Assembly (NCBI RefSeq): GCF_018919395.1
Contig: NZ_JAHLME010000006.1
Span: 124,001 to 188,000 of the forward strand
DNA length: 64,000 nt
Source of the DNA: Geomonas azotofigens
Lineage (GTDB): Bacteria; Desulfobacterota; Desulfuromonadia; Geobacterales; Geobacteraceae
Direction of reading: 5' to 3'
The position numbers and the translations under genes were made by a program. This document shows, one piece after another, positions 1 to 8,803 of this stretch (the stretch's first letter is position 1; each line of letters starts with the position of its first letter). The notes below the pieces were generated by a model that saw nothing but the letters and a program-made list of their open reading frames with translations, had not been told where the DNA came from and ran no database searches.

Positions 1-2160
1 GAGAACAAGGGCAAGGCCTTCGCCACGTACATAGCGTCGGTGTGCACGGATGCGTTGATCCTGCGGGACGCCCTGCAGTTGGACGCGCTGGTCGCGGAGG
101 TGCATGACGACGAGGTGGTCTATACCGTCATCGAGGACGACAACGGAACCGCGCTCACGACGGCCACGGCCAGCCTGAAGGGTCATCACCCCCTGCTGGC
201 AAGGCACCTGCAAAAGCTCCCCGCCGAAGCGCCCCTCGACACCATCCTCAAATCCCTGAGGCAGGACGAGAACATCATCGAGCTGTCCCAAGGGGTCAAG
301 GTCGATTCGTCGCAGCTCGGCACCGTCCACATCGGGCTCAGCAAACACAATATCCATGCGCAACTGGTGCGCCAGGCATTCATCATCCTGATGGGGATGC
401 TGTTCATGTCGGTCACGCTCGCCATAACCCTCAACGTTGCCGCGAACCGGTTGGTGCTGCGCCCGGTGAGCGAACTGGCCCAGGTAGCCAACCAGCTCTC
501 CGCCGGCAACATGGCCGCCAGGGTCACCTCCACGTCGGTCGGCGAAATAGAGACCGTCTGCAAGAGTTTCAACGTCATGGCCGAGCGGCTGGAACGGGAC
601 ATCGGTGAACTCCGGCAGGCCGAGGCCAGCGTGCGCCAGGCGCAGGAATCCCAGGAGGCCATCTTGAACTCGATGCCGGACCTCATGTTCCGGATCGACC
701 GGGACGGGGTCATCATCGAATTTCACTCTTCGCAGATGGGCTTGCTTTACCTCCCGCCGGAGCAGTTCATGGGGAAGAGCATCCCCGACCTCCTGCCGGA
801 AGAGCCGACCCGGATCATCATGGCGGCCCTGGAAGAAGCGGCAAGAACCGGCTCCCACCGGGGTGCGATTTACTCCCTCACCATGCCGCAAGGAGAGATG
901 TGGTTCGAGCTTTCGGTGACCGCGATGGGCAACCCGTGCACGGGTTTCATCATGCTGGCCCGAGACGTCACAGAGCGCAAGCGGATGGAGGAAGAACAGC
1001 AGCAACTCGAAAAACAGCTGCTGCATGCCCAGAAACTGGAAAGCCTCGGCGTACTCGCCGGGGGCATCGCCCATGACTTCAACAACATCCTCATGGCCAT
1101 CATGGGCAACGCAGAACTCGCGCTCATGCGCCTCGACAAGGAATCCCCCGCGATAGGGAACCTGCGCAGCATCGAACAGGCCTCCGCGCGCGCCGCGGAC
1201 CTGGCGGCCCAGATGCTCGCCTATTCCGGCAAGGGGAAGTTCATCATCGAGCACCTGGACCTGAATCGCCTGCTGCAAGAGATGCTGCACATGCTCGAGG
1301 TCTCCATATCCAAGAAAGCACAGCTCAGCTTCGAACTCGCCGAGTCGCTCCCGCTCGTCGAGGCCGATGCGACCCAGATCCGCCAGGTCGTCATGAACCT
1401 CGTCATCAACGCCTCAGAAGCGATCGGGGACAACAACGGGACCATCTCGGTCAAAACCGGGAGCATAACGTGCGACCGCAACTACCTGAAAAACATGTGG
1501 CAGAACGAGGAACTGGCGGAGGGGAGCTATGTCTACCTGGAGATAGCGGATACCGGCTGCGGCATGGACAAGGACACCTTGGCGAGGATGTTCGATCCCT
1601 TTTTCACCACCAAGTTCACCGGGCGGGGCTTGGGGATGGCGGCGGTGCTGGGGATCATCAGGGGGCACAACGGGGCACTGGTCGTGGACAGCGAACCGGG
1701 CCGAGGGACCACCATCAGGATACTCATCCCGGCGGGCGAGCAGCAGACCGAGGTCCACCACCACCCCCCGCCAGAGGAGGAAGATTGGCAAGGCGCGGGA
1801 TATGTTCTTCTTGTCGATGATGAGGAGACGGTGCGCAACATTGGCGCCGAGATGCTCAGGGAACTCGGCTTTTCCCCGATAAGCGCCAGCGAGGGTTGCG
1901 AAGCTATCGACCTCTACAAGGCGGTCGCGGGTATCCGGTTCGTGATCCTGGACCTGACCATGCCACACATGGACGGCGGACAGTGCCTGACCGAGCTGAA
2001 GAAGCTAGATCCCTCGGTACAGGTCATCATGTCCAGTGGCTACAGCGAGGTTGAGCTGCAGCGGAAATTTTACGGCCAGGAAGTCGCGGGGTTCATCCAG
2101 AAGCCTTATAGCCTTTCGGCGCTCAGGAAGGTTTTAAAAGCGATCAGTCCAGGCACCTGA
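1..2160 (+). CDS. Hybrid sensor histidine kinase with receiver domain (5' end outside window)
   Basis: Membrane signalling kinase that probably autophosphorylates on His and passes the phosphate to its own C-terminal receiver. The frame is open from base 1, so the true start lies upstream; the GTG at 40 is only an internal codon. Visible parts in order: the end of an extracytoplasmic sensor region, a membrane segment (about bases 385-450), HAMP, a PAS domain (about 650-980), HisKA with the AHDFNN phospho-acceptor (His codon 1071), an HATPase domain with NLVINASEAI, DTGCGM and GRGLGM boxes, and a receiver starting LLVDDEE with its acceptor Asp at 1951 in ILDLTMPHMDG. There is no DNA-binding output domain. 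Its end overlaps the convergent radical SAM gene by 17 bp. The stimulus cannot be read from what remains. Confidence 0.93.
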   Translation, partial: ENKGKAFATYIASVCTDALILRDALQLDALVAEVHDDEVVYTVIEDDNGTALTTATASLKGHHPLLARHLQKLPAEAPLDTILKSLRQDENIIELSQGVKVDSSQLGTVHIGLSKHNIHAQLVRQAFIILMGMLFMSVTLAITLNVAANRLVLRPVSELAQVANQLSAGNMAARVTSTSVGEIETVCKSFNVMAERLERDIGELRQAEASVRQAQESQEAILNSMPDLMFRIDRDGVIIEFHSSQMGLLYLPPEQFMGKSIPDLLPEEPTRIIMAALEEAARTGSHRGAIYSLTMPQGEMWFELSVTAMGNPCTGFIMLARDVTERKRMEEEQQQLEKQLLHAQKLESLGVLAGGIAHDFNNILMAIMGNAELALMRLDKESPAIGNLRSIEQASARAADLAAQMLAYSGKGKFIIEHLDLNRLLQEMLHMLEVSISKKAQLSFELAESLPLVEADATQIRQVVMNLVINASEAIGDNNGTISVKTGSITCDRNYLKNMWQNEELAEGSYVYLEIADTGCGMDKDTLARMFDPFFTTKFTGRGLGMAAVLGIIRGHNGALVVDSEPGRGTTIRILIPAGEQQTEVHHHPPPEEEDWQGAGYVLLVDDEETVRNIGAEMLRELGFSPISASEGCEAIDLYKAVAGIRFVILDLTMPHMDGGQCLTELKKLDPSVQVIMSSGYSEVELQRKFYGQEVAGFIQKPYSLSALRKVLKAISPGT

Positions 2161-3499
2161 ACACCCCGGAGCTCCAAAGGCAGCTGCCGCAGGGCTCGGT
2201 GTTGACGTAGCAGTCCTGGTCGAAGCGCTCGGCCTGGACCAGGTCGCAGGGGGAGGTATTGCACTCGGCGCAGGAAGGGTAGTCGTGGCGCACCACGTTC
2301 TCCCGGTAGCCGCGGAACGCCGGGCTGTTCCAGATCTCCAGCACGCCGCGATCCTTCACGTTGCCGAACACCCAGGGAAGGACCGGGTGCTGCCAGCCGT
2401 TGGCGTAGGAACGGCAGCTGTGCCACAGGTGGTAGCAGGGATGCATGCCGCCGTCCCAGGAGACGAAGGCGCTCCCCTTCTCGACGAAGCTGCAGCCGCG
2501 CTTCTCGCGCCGGGCGATCTCCGGCAGCCTCAGGTCGATCCCGGTCCGGCGCGCCACCTGCGCCGCCTCCTCGAAGATCCCCTGGCTTTCATGGATCTGC
2601 ACCATATCCATGGCGAAAAGCCGCTTCAGGTCCAGCGTGATGCCCCGCTGGTTCGCGTCCGCCTTCATCGCCGCCACGAAATCGATGACCCGCCTCTCCT
2701 GCTCGGACTTGCGGTAGCTCCACAGGATCTCGAAGTAACGGCTGATGTCGATCCCTTTAAGGTCGGCCTTGCTCTTCCAGCTCTGGTACAGGGTGATCGC
2801 CTCGTCGCTGCAGAGGTCGTAGCTGCACTGCTTGAGGTGCGGTTCGTCGAACGGGTGCAGGTGGGAGACCAGCGCGAAGCTGACCCCGAACTCGGCGGCC
2901 CAGGAGAGCGCCGCGGGGAGCTGCGCCAGGTTGTCGCGCATCACCACGAACTCGACGCCAATCTCCATATCCGGGCGGTGACAGGCTGCCTTGGCGGCGC
3001 CCAGGGCGTTCAGGGCGTGCTCGAGGTCCACCAGCTGGCTCCCTGAGCGGATGGAGCTGAAGGTGGTGGCGTCGACGCCATCCATGGAGAGGCAGACCCG
3101 GTCCACACCGGCATTGAGAAGCGACACGGCGCGCAGGTGCGAGAGGAGCAGGCCGTTACTCTGGAAACCGATCCAGCTACCCGCCGGCATCAGCTTCTTG
3201 GCCCGGCTGATGAAGTGCTCCAGGCGCGTGTTCAAGAGCGGTTCGCCGACGCCGTTCAGCACCAGCGCCTCCAGGTTGGGGAGCGCCGGTTCCAGCTCGC
3301 TGAAGGTGGCCAGATCGAGGTCTCCCTCCTTGGCCCGGCTGCCGTCACCGTTTTGCTTCATGCACATGACGCAGTTCAGGTTGCAGCGGCTGGTGGTTTC
3401 CACGAACAGTTTGGAAGGGTATTCCCGAAAGGCCGGCTCGTTGACCGGCATGAATTCAGACAGCGCCGCTGCGTTGCTTTGCATCCCGTTGATCCTCAT
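2144..3499 (-). CDS. Radical SAM/SPASM protein, putative metalloenzyme maturase
   Basis: 451-residue radical SAM enzyme. The [4Fe-4S] site is CNLNCVMC (Cys39, 43, 46), followed by a GVGEPLL motif and a Cys-rich C-terminal SPASM region (CSFVEKG, HPCYHLWHSC, CAECNTSPCD, CGSCLW) expected to hold auxiliary clusters. Proteins of this layout in Geobacter are usually named putative metalloenzyme radical SAM/SPASM maturase; that name is from memory and the substrate is unknown. The start at 3499 has GGGGAG seven bases upstream. It lies 181 bp downstream of, and in line with, the ETF:quinone oxidoreductase operon, so it may modify a product of that operon or the aldehyde oxidoreductase nearby (inference). 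Its last 17 bp overlap the convergent kinase gene. Confidence 0.85.
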   Translation of the reverse strand: MRINGMQSNAAALSEFMPVNEPAFREYPSKLFVETTSRCNLNCVMCMKQNGDGSRAKEGDLDLATFSELEPALPNLEALVLNGVGEPLLNTRLEHFISRAKKLMPAGSWIGFQSNGLLLSHLRAVSLLNAGVDRVCLSMDGVDATTFSSIRSGSQLVDLEHALNALGAAKAACHRPDMEIGVEFVVMRDNLAQLPAALSWAAEFGVSFALVSHLHPFDEPHLKQCSYDLCSDEAITLYQSWKSKADLKGIDISRYFEILWSYRKSEQERRVIDFVAAMKADANQRGITLDLKRLFAMDMVQIHESQGIFEEAAQVARRTGIDLRLPEIARREKRGCSFVEKGSAFVSWDGGMHPCYHLWHSCRSYANGWQHPVLPWVFGNVKDRGVLEIWNSPAFRGYRENVVRHDYPSCAECNTSPCDLVQAERFDQDCYVNTEPCGSCLWSSGVFRCLD

Positions 3500-3680
3500 T
3501 GCTGCTCCCCTCGCCCCCCGGGAAACGGCCGGACCGGGGAGGTGCCGCCCGCGTCAAGACGTCCCGTTCGGCCCTCCCGGGAGGCGAGAGTTCCGTGGAG
3601 CCGGTGATGGCTCCCTGTTCAGTATCCAGTAGTCCAGTAGTAGGGTTTGGCAGTTGCAGTTGCCAGCCCCTGCCCCTGCC
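3500..3680. repeat. Intergenic spacer with short tandem repeats
   Basis: This 181-bp gap contains no gene that I can support. It starts with a CCCCTCGCCCCCCGGG palindrome-like stretch. From about 3624 to 3680 it carries TCCAGTAG twice, GCAGTT twice and CCCCTG twice in succession. The same kind of low-complexity spacer recurs near other gene ends in the window. Confidence 0.6.
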
Positions 3681-5648
3681 TTACCTCAGCCCCTCGGCCA
3701 CCAGTTCCGCGATGTCTTTCACGGTGGTGCCGCCGTTGGAGCGGTCCTTCAGCCCGTCTTCCATCATGGTCATGCAGTAAGGGCAGGTGGTGCAGATGGT
3801 GCCGGGATTCCCCTCCAGCGCCTCGCTGACCCGGTTCAGGTTGATCCTCTCGCCCAGGTGCTCCTCCATCCACATGCGCCCGCCGCCTGCGCCGCAGCAG
3901 AAGGAGTTCTCGCGGTTGCGCTCCATCTCGGCCGGCGCGCTGCCGGTCGCCTGCGCGATGACCGCGCGCGGCGCCTCGTAGACGCCGTTATGGCGCCCCA
4001 GGTAGCAGGAATCGTGGAAGACGATGTTGCCACCCTTCTTGGCGTGGTGATCGAGCTTCAGTTTCCCTTCCGCCAGGAGCGATTCGATGAACTCCGCGTG
4101 CGGGATCACCTCCAGTTCCAGGCCGTACTGGCGGTAGTCGTTCTTGAGCGTGGTGAAGCAGTGCGGGCACTGGGTGACCACCTTGGTCACGCCCTTCTCC
4201 TGGAACTGCGCCACGTTCTCCCGGGCCATCTTGTCGAAGAGGTACTCGTTGCCAAGCCGGCGCAGGCTGTCGCCGCAGCACTTCTCCTCCTTGCCGAGGA
4301 TGCCGTAGGAGACGCCCGCCGCCTCCATGATCCGGGTCATGGCCAGGGTCACCTGTTTGCTGCGGGAGTCGAACGAGCCGGCGCAGCCAACGAAGTAGAG
4401 GTACTCGGTGGTGCCCGCCTCGAACTGCCGCACCTCGCGGCCGCCGGCCCACTTGCCGCGCTCGCCCGGCGCGATCCCCCACGGGTTGGAGCGCTGCTCC
4501 ATGTTCTCGAAGAGGTTCAGGAGCTCTTCCGGGAAGTCGGCTTCCATCTGCACCAGGTGCCGGCGCATCTTGGTGATCTTGGGCATCTGCTCGATGAAGA
4601 CCGGGCAGGCGGCGAGGCAGGCGCCGCAGCTGGTGCAGGACCAGAGGGCGTCGGGCTTGATGCTCCCTTCCGCGTCGCCGATTACCGGCACGGTCGGCTC
4701 GCCGCCGCGCTGCAGGAGACCACCGTTGGCCAAAAGGTTCACCTTGATGTCGTGCATCACCAGGCGCGGGTTGAGCGGCTTGCCGGTGCTGGCGGCCGGG
4801 CAGGATTTCTCGCAGCGGCCGCACTCGGTGCAGGAGAAGGAGTCGAAAAGATCCTTCCAGGTGAAGCGGTCAATGCTGCCGGCGCCGTACACGTTCCCCT
4901 CGACGAACTCCTCGCGCGGTTGCGTGTTGGGGGTATCGAGCCCCTTGAAGAAGCAGTTGGGGATCGCCGCCAGGATGTGCATGTGCTTGCTGTAGGGGAG
5001 GTAGTTCAGGAAGAACAGGAGCACGCCGGCATGCAGCCACCAGGAAACCTGGGCGACACTCTTCAGCGTCTCGGGCCCCTGCCCCGCCAGCAGCGAGGCG
5101 AGCGCCAGCGAGACCGGCATGGCCTGCGCCGCCTCCTCCGCGCCCAGGGCGATCTCCGCAGCGTGCAGGCCGAAGTAGGCCAGCATGAGGGTGCCGATCA
5201 TGGAAAGGATGCCGAATGCTTCACCGGTGCGGGCTCCCTCGTAGGGAGGCGCCACCGCTCGACGCACCAGCGCGATCACCACCGCGGTGAGGGCACAGAG
5301 CGAAACGATGTCGAAGACGAAGACCAGCGGCTGGTAGAGCGCCGCCGGCAGTATGCGCGCCAGCTTCGCCGCCGGGAAGACGCCGGCGACCAGGAACTCG
5401 GTGTTGGCGACGGCCAGGATCAGGAACGACCAGAAGATGAAGAGGTGGTTGATGCCGAAGGGACGGCTGACCACGCGCTTTTGGAGGAAGGCGAACAGGA
5501 ACATCCCCTGCAGCCGTTCCGCGAGACTGGAAAAACGGTCCTCGGAGGCTCCGACGCCGACCAGGCTGAAGCGGCGGTAGCAGCTCCAGGCGAAGATCAG
5601 ACCGGCGGCCGCCAGAAGCGGTGTAAAGATGACAGGATCAGGTTGCAT
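3681..5648 (-). CDS. Membrane ETF:(methyl)menaquinone oxidoreductase, HdrD-like Fe-S protein
   Basis: 655-residue fusion of a membrane part and a heterodisulfide-reductase-like Fe-S part. About six hydrophobic segments fill residues 8-280, with His residues suitable for b-type haem. Two [4Fe-4S] ferredoxin motifs follow (CTECGRCEKSCP and CTSCGACLAACP), then two CCG-type Cys-rich domains (EEKCCGDS with CPHC; FCCGAGGG with CTTCPYC). Proteins with this layout next to etfBA are known in Geobacter and Syntrophus as EMO, which moves electrons from reduced ETF to menaquinone during acyl-CoA oxidation. The ATG at 5648 has GAGGGA upstream; a TTG five codons earlier is less likely because the Shine-Dalgarno lies between them. 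It lies 28 bp downstream of etfA, so the two are surely co-transcribed. Confidence 0.92.
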   Translation of the reverse strand: MQPDPVIFTPLLAAAGLIFAWSCYRRFSLVGVGASEDRFSSLAERLQGMFLFAFLQKRVVSRPFGINHLFIFWSFLILAVANTEFLVAGVFPAAKLARILPAALYQPLVFVFDIVSLCALTAVVIALVRRAVAPPYEGARTGEAFGILSMIGTLMLAYFGLHAAEIALGAEEAAQAMPVSLALASLLAGQGPETLKSVAQVSWWLHAGVLLFFLNYLPYSKHMHILAAIPNCFFKGLDTPNTQPREEFVEGNVYGAGSIDRFTWKDLFDSFSCTECGRCEKSCPAASTGKPLNPRLVMHDIKVNLLANGGLLQRGGEPTVPVIGDAEGSIKPDALWSCTSCGACLAACPVFIEQMPKITKMRRHLVQMEADFPEELLNLFENMEQRSNPWGIAPGERGKWAGGREVRQFEAGTTEYLYFVGCAGSFDSRSKQVTLAMTRIMEAAGVSYGILGKEEKCCGDSLRRLGNEYLFDKMARENVAQFQEKGVTKVVTQCPHCFTTLKNDYRQYGLELEVIPHAEFIESLLAEGKLKLDHHAKKGGNIVFHDSCYLGRHNGVYEAPRAVIAQATGSAPAEMERNRENSFCCGAGGGRMWMEEHLGERINLNRVSEALEGNPGTICTTCPYCMTMMEDGLKDRSNGGTTVKDIAELVAEGLR

Positions 5649-5676
5649 GAAAGAATCCCTCAATAAGTAATAAAAA

Positions 5677-7026
5677 TTAGGCCGCCTTGACGTCCTTCAC
5701 CTCGACGTTACCCTTGCTCGCCTTCATCTCGCGCAGGGCGGCGATGAGGGCGGGGACCACGTCGAACAGGTCACCCACGATACCGTAGTTGGCCACCTCG
5801 AAGATCGGGGCCTCCTTGTCGCGGTTGATGGCGACGATCAGGTCGGAGTCCTGCATCCCCACCAGGTGCTGGATCGCGCCGGAGATGCCGCAGGCGATAT
5901 AGATCTTGGGACGCACCGTCTTGCCGGTCTGCCCCACCTGCCGGTCGCCCGGCATCCACCCCGCGTCGACCGCGCTGCGCGAGGCGCCCACCTCTCCGCC
6001 CAGTTCGTCGGCCAATTCCTGCAGTATGGCGAAGTTCTCCTTGGCCATCATGCCGCGCCCGCCCGAAACGATGAACTCGGCACCGGCGATGTCGACATCC
6101 CCCGCCTTCTTGTCGCGGATCACCTGGAGCACCTTGGTGAAGATATCCGCCTCGGAGATGGGGAGGCTGACCGGGACGATCTTGCCGGTCCGCCCCGGCA
6201 TCTGCGCCGGCATCGGCATCACGTGGGAGCGTACCGTCGCCATCTGGGGGCGGAACCGGTCGCACATGATGGTCGCCATGATGTTGCCGCCGAAGGCCGG
6301 CCGGGTCTGCATCAGGTTACGCTTGCCGTCGATGTCGAGGCCGGTGCAGTCCGCGGTGAGGCCGGTCTTGACCCGGGTCGCCACGGCGCCGGCCAGGTCG
6401 CGTCCCATGCCGGTCGCACCCATGAGGACGATCTCCGGCTTGTACTTGTCGATCAGGTGGCACAGGGCGTCAAGGTACGGGTAGGTGCGGTAGTGCTTGA
6501 GTACCGGCTGGTCCATGAGGTAGGCCTTGTCCGCGCCGTAGCTGAAGGCCTCGTGGCACAGGTGCTCCACCTGGTCCCCCATGACCACCGCGCAGAGTTC
6601 AACGCCCAGCTTGGCGGCGAGTTCCTGCCCCTTGCCCATCAGTTCCCACGATACGCGGGCCGCCTCCCCTTCGGTCTGCTCCACGAAGACCCAGACGCCG
6701 CGGTAGGCCGCCACCAGTTCGCGGCGCGCCAGTTCCTCCGGGTCCGCATCCTCTTCGGAAAGGTCCTGCTGTCCGGCGAGCTGCGCCAGAATCTCCAGCT
6801 CCTCAGGCGTATAGAAGATCTCCAGGGCCGCCCCCGGGCAGGCCTTCACGCACTTGAGGCAGCCGATGCACTTGGAGAGTTCGATCTGCGGTTCGCCCGC
6901 GTCGCTCATCTGGATGCCGTCCACCGGGCAGCTGCTCTGGCAGCGCGCGCCGCAGGCGATGCACTTCCCCTCGATCAGCCTGACCTTCCCCCGCGGCTTT
7001 TTCGGTTTGTTTTTAAGCTCAGCCAT
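5677..7026 (-). CDS. etfA: Electron transfer flavoprotein alpha subunit with N-terminal ferredoxin domain
   Basis: 449-residue EtfA. The first 75 residues hold two cluster motifs, [13 protein letters not shown] (an unusual CxxCxxxCxxxCP) and [12 protein letters not shown]. An ETF alpha N-terminal domain follows, then the FAD-binding C-terminal domain ([41 protein letters not shown]). It should pair with the EtfB downstream of its own promoter side and deliver electrons to the membrane oxidoreductase encoded next. The start at 7026 has GAGGAG 11 bases upstream; the 12 extra upstream codons lack a site. The ferredoxin extension separates this EtfA from the shorter copy at 29979-30890 and suggests an extra electron entry or exit point. 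Confidence 0.95.
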   Translation of the reverse strand: MAELKNKPKKPRGKVRLIEGKCIACGARCQSSCPVDGIQMSDAGEPQIELSKCIGCLKCVKACPGAALEIFYTPEELEILAQLAGQQDLSEEDADPEELARRELVAAYRGVWVFVEQTEGEAARVSWELMGKGQELAAKLGVELCAVVMGDQVEHLCHEAFSYGADKAYLMDQPVLKHYRTYPYLDALCHLIDKYKPEIVLMGATGMGRDLAGAVATRVKTGLTADCTGLDIDGKRNLMQTRPAFGGNIMATIMCDRFRPQMATVRSHVMPMPAQMPGRTGKIVPVSLPISEADIFTKVLQVIRDKKAGDVDIAGAEFIVSGGRGMMAKENFAILQELADELGGEVGASRSAVDAGWMPGDRQVGQTGKTVRPKIYIACGISGAIQHLVGMQDSDLIVAINRDKEAPIFEVANYGIVGDLFDVVPALIAALREMKASKGNVEVKDVKAA

Positions 7027-7047
7027 CTTTATCCCACTCCTCGTCAC

Positions 7048-7104
7048 GTCCATCAGGTCCACCGGCCACCGGTGTCCGCTCAGTCCACAAAGGTTTTGGT
7101 GACG
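7048..7104. repeat. GTCCACC-type nonamer repeat between etfB and etfA
   Basis: The spacer carries GTCCATCAG, GTCCACCGG and GTCCACAAAGG units with a period near nine, ending in GGTTTTGGTGAC. A closely related array with the same tail lies on the other side of etfB at 7994-8060. Confidence 0.6.
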
Positions 7105-7917
7105 CTACACCGCCAGCATGTCGCTGGCCACCAGCTTCTCCAGCAAAAGCCGGGCGGTGCCTGCCGGGTCGCCCATGCCGTCGCCGATGATCTCGCCCGC
7201 CGCGCGCTGCGGCGAGAAGATCCTGCTCACCCAGGTGGGCGAGCCCTTCAGGCCGACGCTGTTGGGGTCCAACTGAAGTTCCTTGTTGTCCCACACCTTG
7301 ACCTCGGCCTTGGCCGCCTTGAGTCGCATGGGGACGGTCGGGTAGCGCGGGCGGTTCAGCTCGCGCACCACGGTGATCATGGCCGGCAGTTTCGCCTCCA
7401 CGATCTCGTAGCGTCCTTCCAGCTTGCGCCGAACCCGGATCTTCTTGGCCAGGAAGTCGAGGTGTTCGATCCGGTCCACCAGGGTAAGTTGTGAGAAACC
7501 GAGGCGGATGGCGATGCCCGGGCCGACCTGGGCCGTGTCGCCGTCGATGGTCTGTTTGCCGCAGAACACGATGCCCACCTCGTCCTCCTGGGCCAGCTTC
7601 CTGATCGCCGCCGCCAGCACGTTGCTGGTGGAAAGCGTGTCCGCGCCGCCGAAGGCGCGGTCGGAGCAGAGGATCGCCTCGTCCACGCCGAGCGCCAGCG
7701 CCTTTCTCAGGGTCGCCTCCGTATTGGGCGGTCCCATCGAGAGCGCGGCCGCCTTGAAGCCGTAGCGGGCCTTCATGCGCAGGCTTTCCTCGAGCGCGTG
7801 GGTGTCGTAAGGGTTGACGATGAAGGGAATGCCATCGCGCACCAGCGTATTGGTCACCGGGTCGATCTGCACCTGTGTCGTATCCGGCACCTGTTTAATG
7901 CAAGCCACTACGTACAT
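7105..7917 (-). CDS. etfB: Electron transfer flavoprotein beta subunit
   Basis: 270-residue EtfB/FixA protein. It binds the alpha subunit and a nucleotide (AMP or a second FAD) and passes electrons from acyl-CoA-type dehydrogenases to the partner ETF-alpha. Visible family features are the N-terminal VVACIKQVPDT, the VNPYDTHALEE stretch, the GKQTIDGDTAQVGP signature, and a C-terminal LNRPRYPTVPMRLKAAK segment. The ATG at 7917 has AGAGGAA upstream; a longer form starting at 7959 has no site. It is the first gene of etfB-etfA-oxidoreductase and is flanked on both sides by related nonamer repeats. Confidence 0.95.
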   Translation of the reverse strand: MYVVACIKQVPDTTQVQIDPVTNTLVRDGIPFIVNPYDTHALEESLRMKARYGFKAAALSMGPPNTEATLRKALALGVDEAILCSDRAFGGADTLSTSNVLAAAIRKLAQEDEVGIVFCGKQTIDGDTAQVGPGIAIRLGFSQLTLVDRIEHLDFLAKKIRVRRKLEGRYEIVEAKLPAMITVVRELNRPRYPTVPMRLKAAKAEVKVWDNKELQLDPNSVGLKGSPTWVSRIFSPQRAAGEIIGDGMGDPAGTARLLLEKLVASDMLAV

Positions 7918-7993
7918 GCAAGTTCCTCTCTCACAAGCAAATTTCCAACTCTCAGCCAACTCTCCGTCAAGCCTTCACCCGCCTTCAGCCACA

Positions 7994-8060
7994 GTCCACT
8001 TATGTCCACCAGGTCCACCGTGTCCACCGGGTCCATCAGGGTTTTGGTGGCTTTGGTGAC
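7994..8060. repeat. GTCCACC-type nonamer repeat upstream of etfB
   Basis: Successive units GTCCACCAG, GTCCACCGT, GTCCACCGG and GTCCATCAG with an exact period of nine, followed by GGTTTTGGTGG and TTTGGTGAC. It is the sister of the array at 7048-7104. Because it lies between the RHH gene and etfB it will be transcribed if these form one unit. Confidence 0.65.
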
Positions 8061-8233
8061 TAGTGGCTAACCCTGGTGAGTTCCCACTGCTCCCTGAACA
8101 GTGCGAACGCCTCGCGCATGATGAAGGAAGCCTTCTTCCCCCTCTTGTCCATCAGTTTCTGGATTGCGTCGCGCTCGTCGTCGCTCATACGGATCGAGAT
8201 GATGTTCACTTTTTTCTGGCTTCTGTCCTTCAT
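8060..8233 (-). CDS. Small ribbon-helix-helix (CopG/Arc-like) protein
   Basis: 57-residue protein found by direct reading. It begins MKDRSQKKVNIISIRMSDDE and continues with helices ERDAIQKLMDKRGKKA and SFIMREAFALFREQWEL. A short basic beta strand (NIISIRM) followed by two helices is the RHH DNA-binding pattern, so it may be a dimeric repressor. The start at 8233 has AGGGGAG upstream. It sits 45 bp after the MOSC gene and 142 bp before etfB, on the same strand, which makes regulation of the ETF operon a reasonable guess. The alternative is an orphan antitoxin, but no toxin gene is adjacent. Confidence 0.75.
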   Translation of the reverse strand: MKDRSQKKVNIISIRMSDDERDAIQKLMDKRGKKASFIMREAFALFREQWELTRVSH

Positions 8234-8278
8234 GACTTCTTCTCCCCTTCTATCTGACGTCCTGAAAATATGCTGCGC

Positions 8279-8710
8279 TTAGAGCAGCTCGATCTCATCG
8301 TCGGGGCGTACCACCCCGCCGCTAATCACCGTGGCAAAGACACCTTCCTTGGGCATGACGCAGTCGCCGGCCTGGTAGTAGATGGCGCAGCGGGTGTGGC
8401 AGACCTTCCCGATCTGGGAGATCTCCAACACGGCCGGGCCGATGCCGAGGCGCGTGCCGATGGGGAGGTGCATCAGGTCGATGCCCCGCGTGGTGATGTT
8501 CTCCGCGAAGTCCCCGGCGCCCACCGACAGTCCAAGTTGCACCATCTTGTCGATGCTCTCCTGGGCTAAGAGGCTCACCTGGCGATGCCAATCCCCCGCG
8601 TGCCCGTCACCGATGATGCCGAAGTTCTCCCGCAGGTGCACCTCCGGCGCCGCCTTCTTTCTCTCGCCCTTGTTGCGGCTTATGTTGACCGCCACTACCG
8701 ATGCGCTCAT
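8279..8710 (-). CDS. MOSC domain-containing protein
   Basis: 143-residue stand-alone MOSC domain of the molybdenum-cofactor sulfurase C-terminal superfamily. Family marks are the early GDGHAGDWHRQVSLL segment, GDFAENITTRGIDL, and near the end GKVCHTRCAIYYQAGDCVMP with conserved Cys residues. Such proteins are thought to carry sulfur or bind molybdopterin; the exact step is not settled. The ATG at 8710 is preceded by GGAGG; a start at 8722 would bury that site. It follows moaA by 93 bp on the same strand, in keeping with a cofactor role for the aldehyde oxidoreductase encoded on the other strand. Confidence 0.85.
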   Translation of the reverse strand: MSASVVAVNISRNKGERKKAAPEVHLRENFGIIGDGHAGDWHRQVSLLAQESIDKMVQLGLSVGAGDFAENITTRGIDLMHLPIGTRLGIGPAVLEISQIGKVCHTRCAIYYQAGDCVMPKEGVFATVISGGVVRPDDEIELL

Positions 8711-8730
8711 AGCTTCCTCCATGTGGTCAA

Positions 8731-8759
8731 GGGGACTGGCACCTGCGGAGCCAGTCCCC
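8731..8759. repeat. REP-like hairpin between moaA and the MOSC gene
   Basis: A perfect 10-bp inverted repeat, GGGGACTGGC / GCCAGTCCCC, with a nine-base loop. It has no T-run, so it is more likely a repetitive extragenic hairpin or an RNA-stabilising stem than a strong terminator. Confidence 0.6.
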
Positions 8760-8777
8760 TGTACCCCGTTTTTTCGC

Positions 8778-8798
8778 TAGCCCCTAGCCCCTAGCCCC
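8778..8798. repeat. Heptamer tandem repeat (TAGCCCC x3)
   Basis: Three exact copies of TAGCCCC just after the moaA stop codon. The seven-base period matches the TTCTACG arrays at 22120 and 22213. Confidence 0.7.
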
Positions 8799-8803
8799 TG
8801 CCT

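Noticed and set aside
3645-3666. TGGCAGTTGCAGTTGC as a sigma-54 promoter
   Set aside because: The GG-to-GC distance is one base too long, and it lies after, not before, the gene it would serve.
7994-8060. Nonamer array as a possible CRISPR
   Set aside because: Units are nine bases with no spacers, and no cas gene is present.
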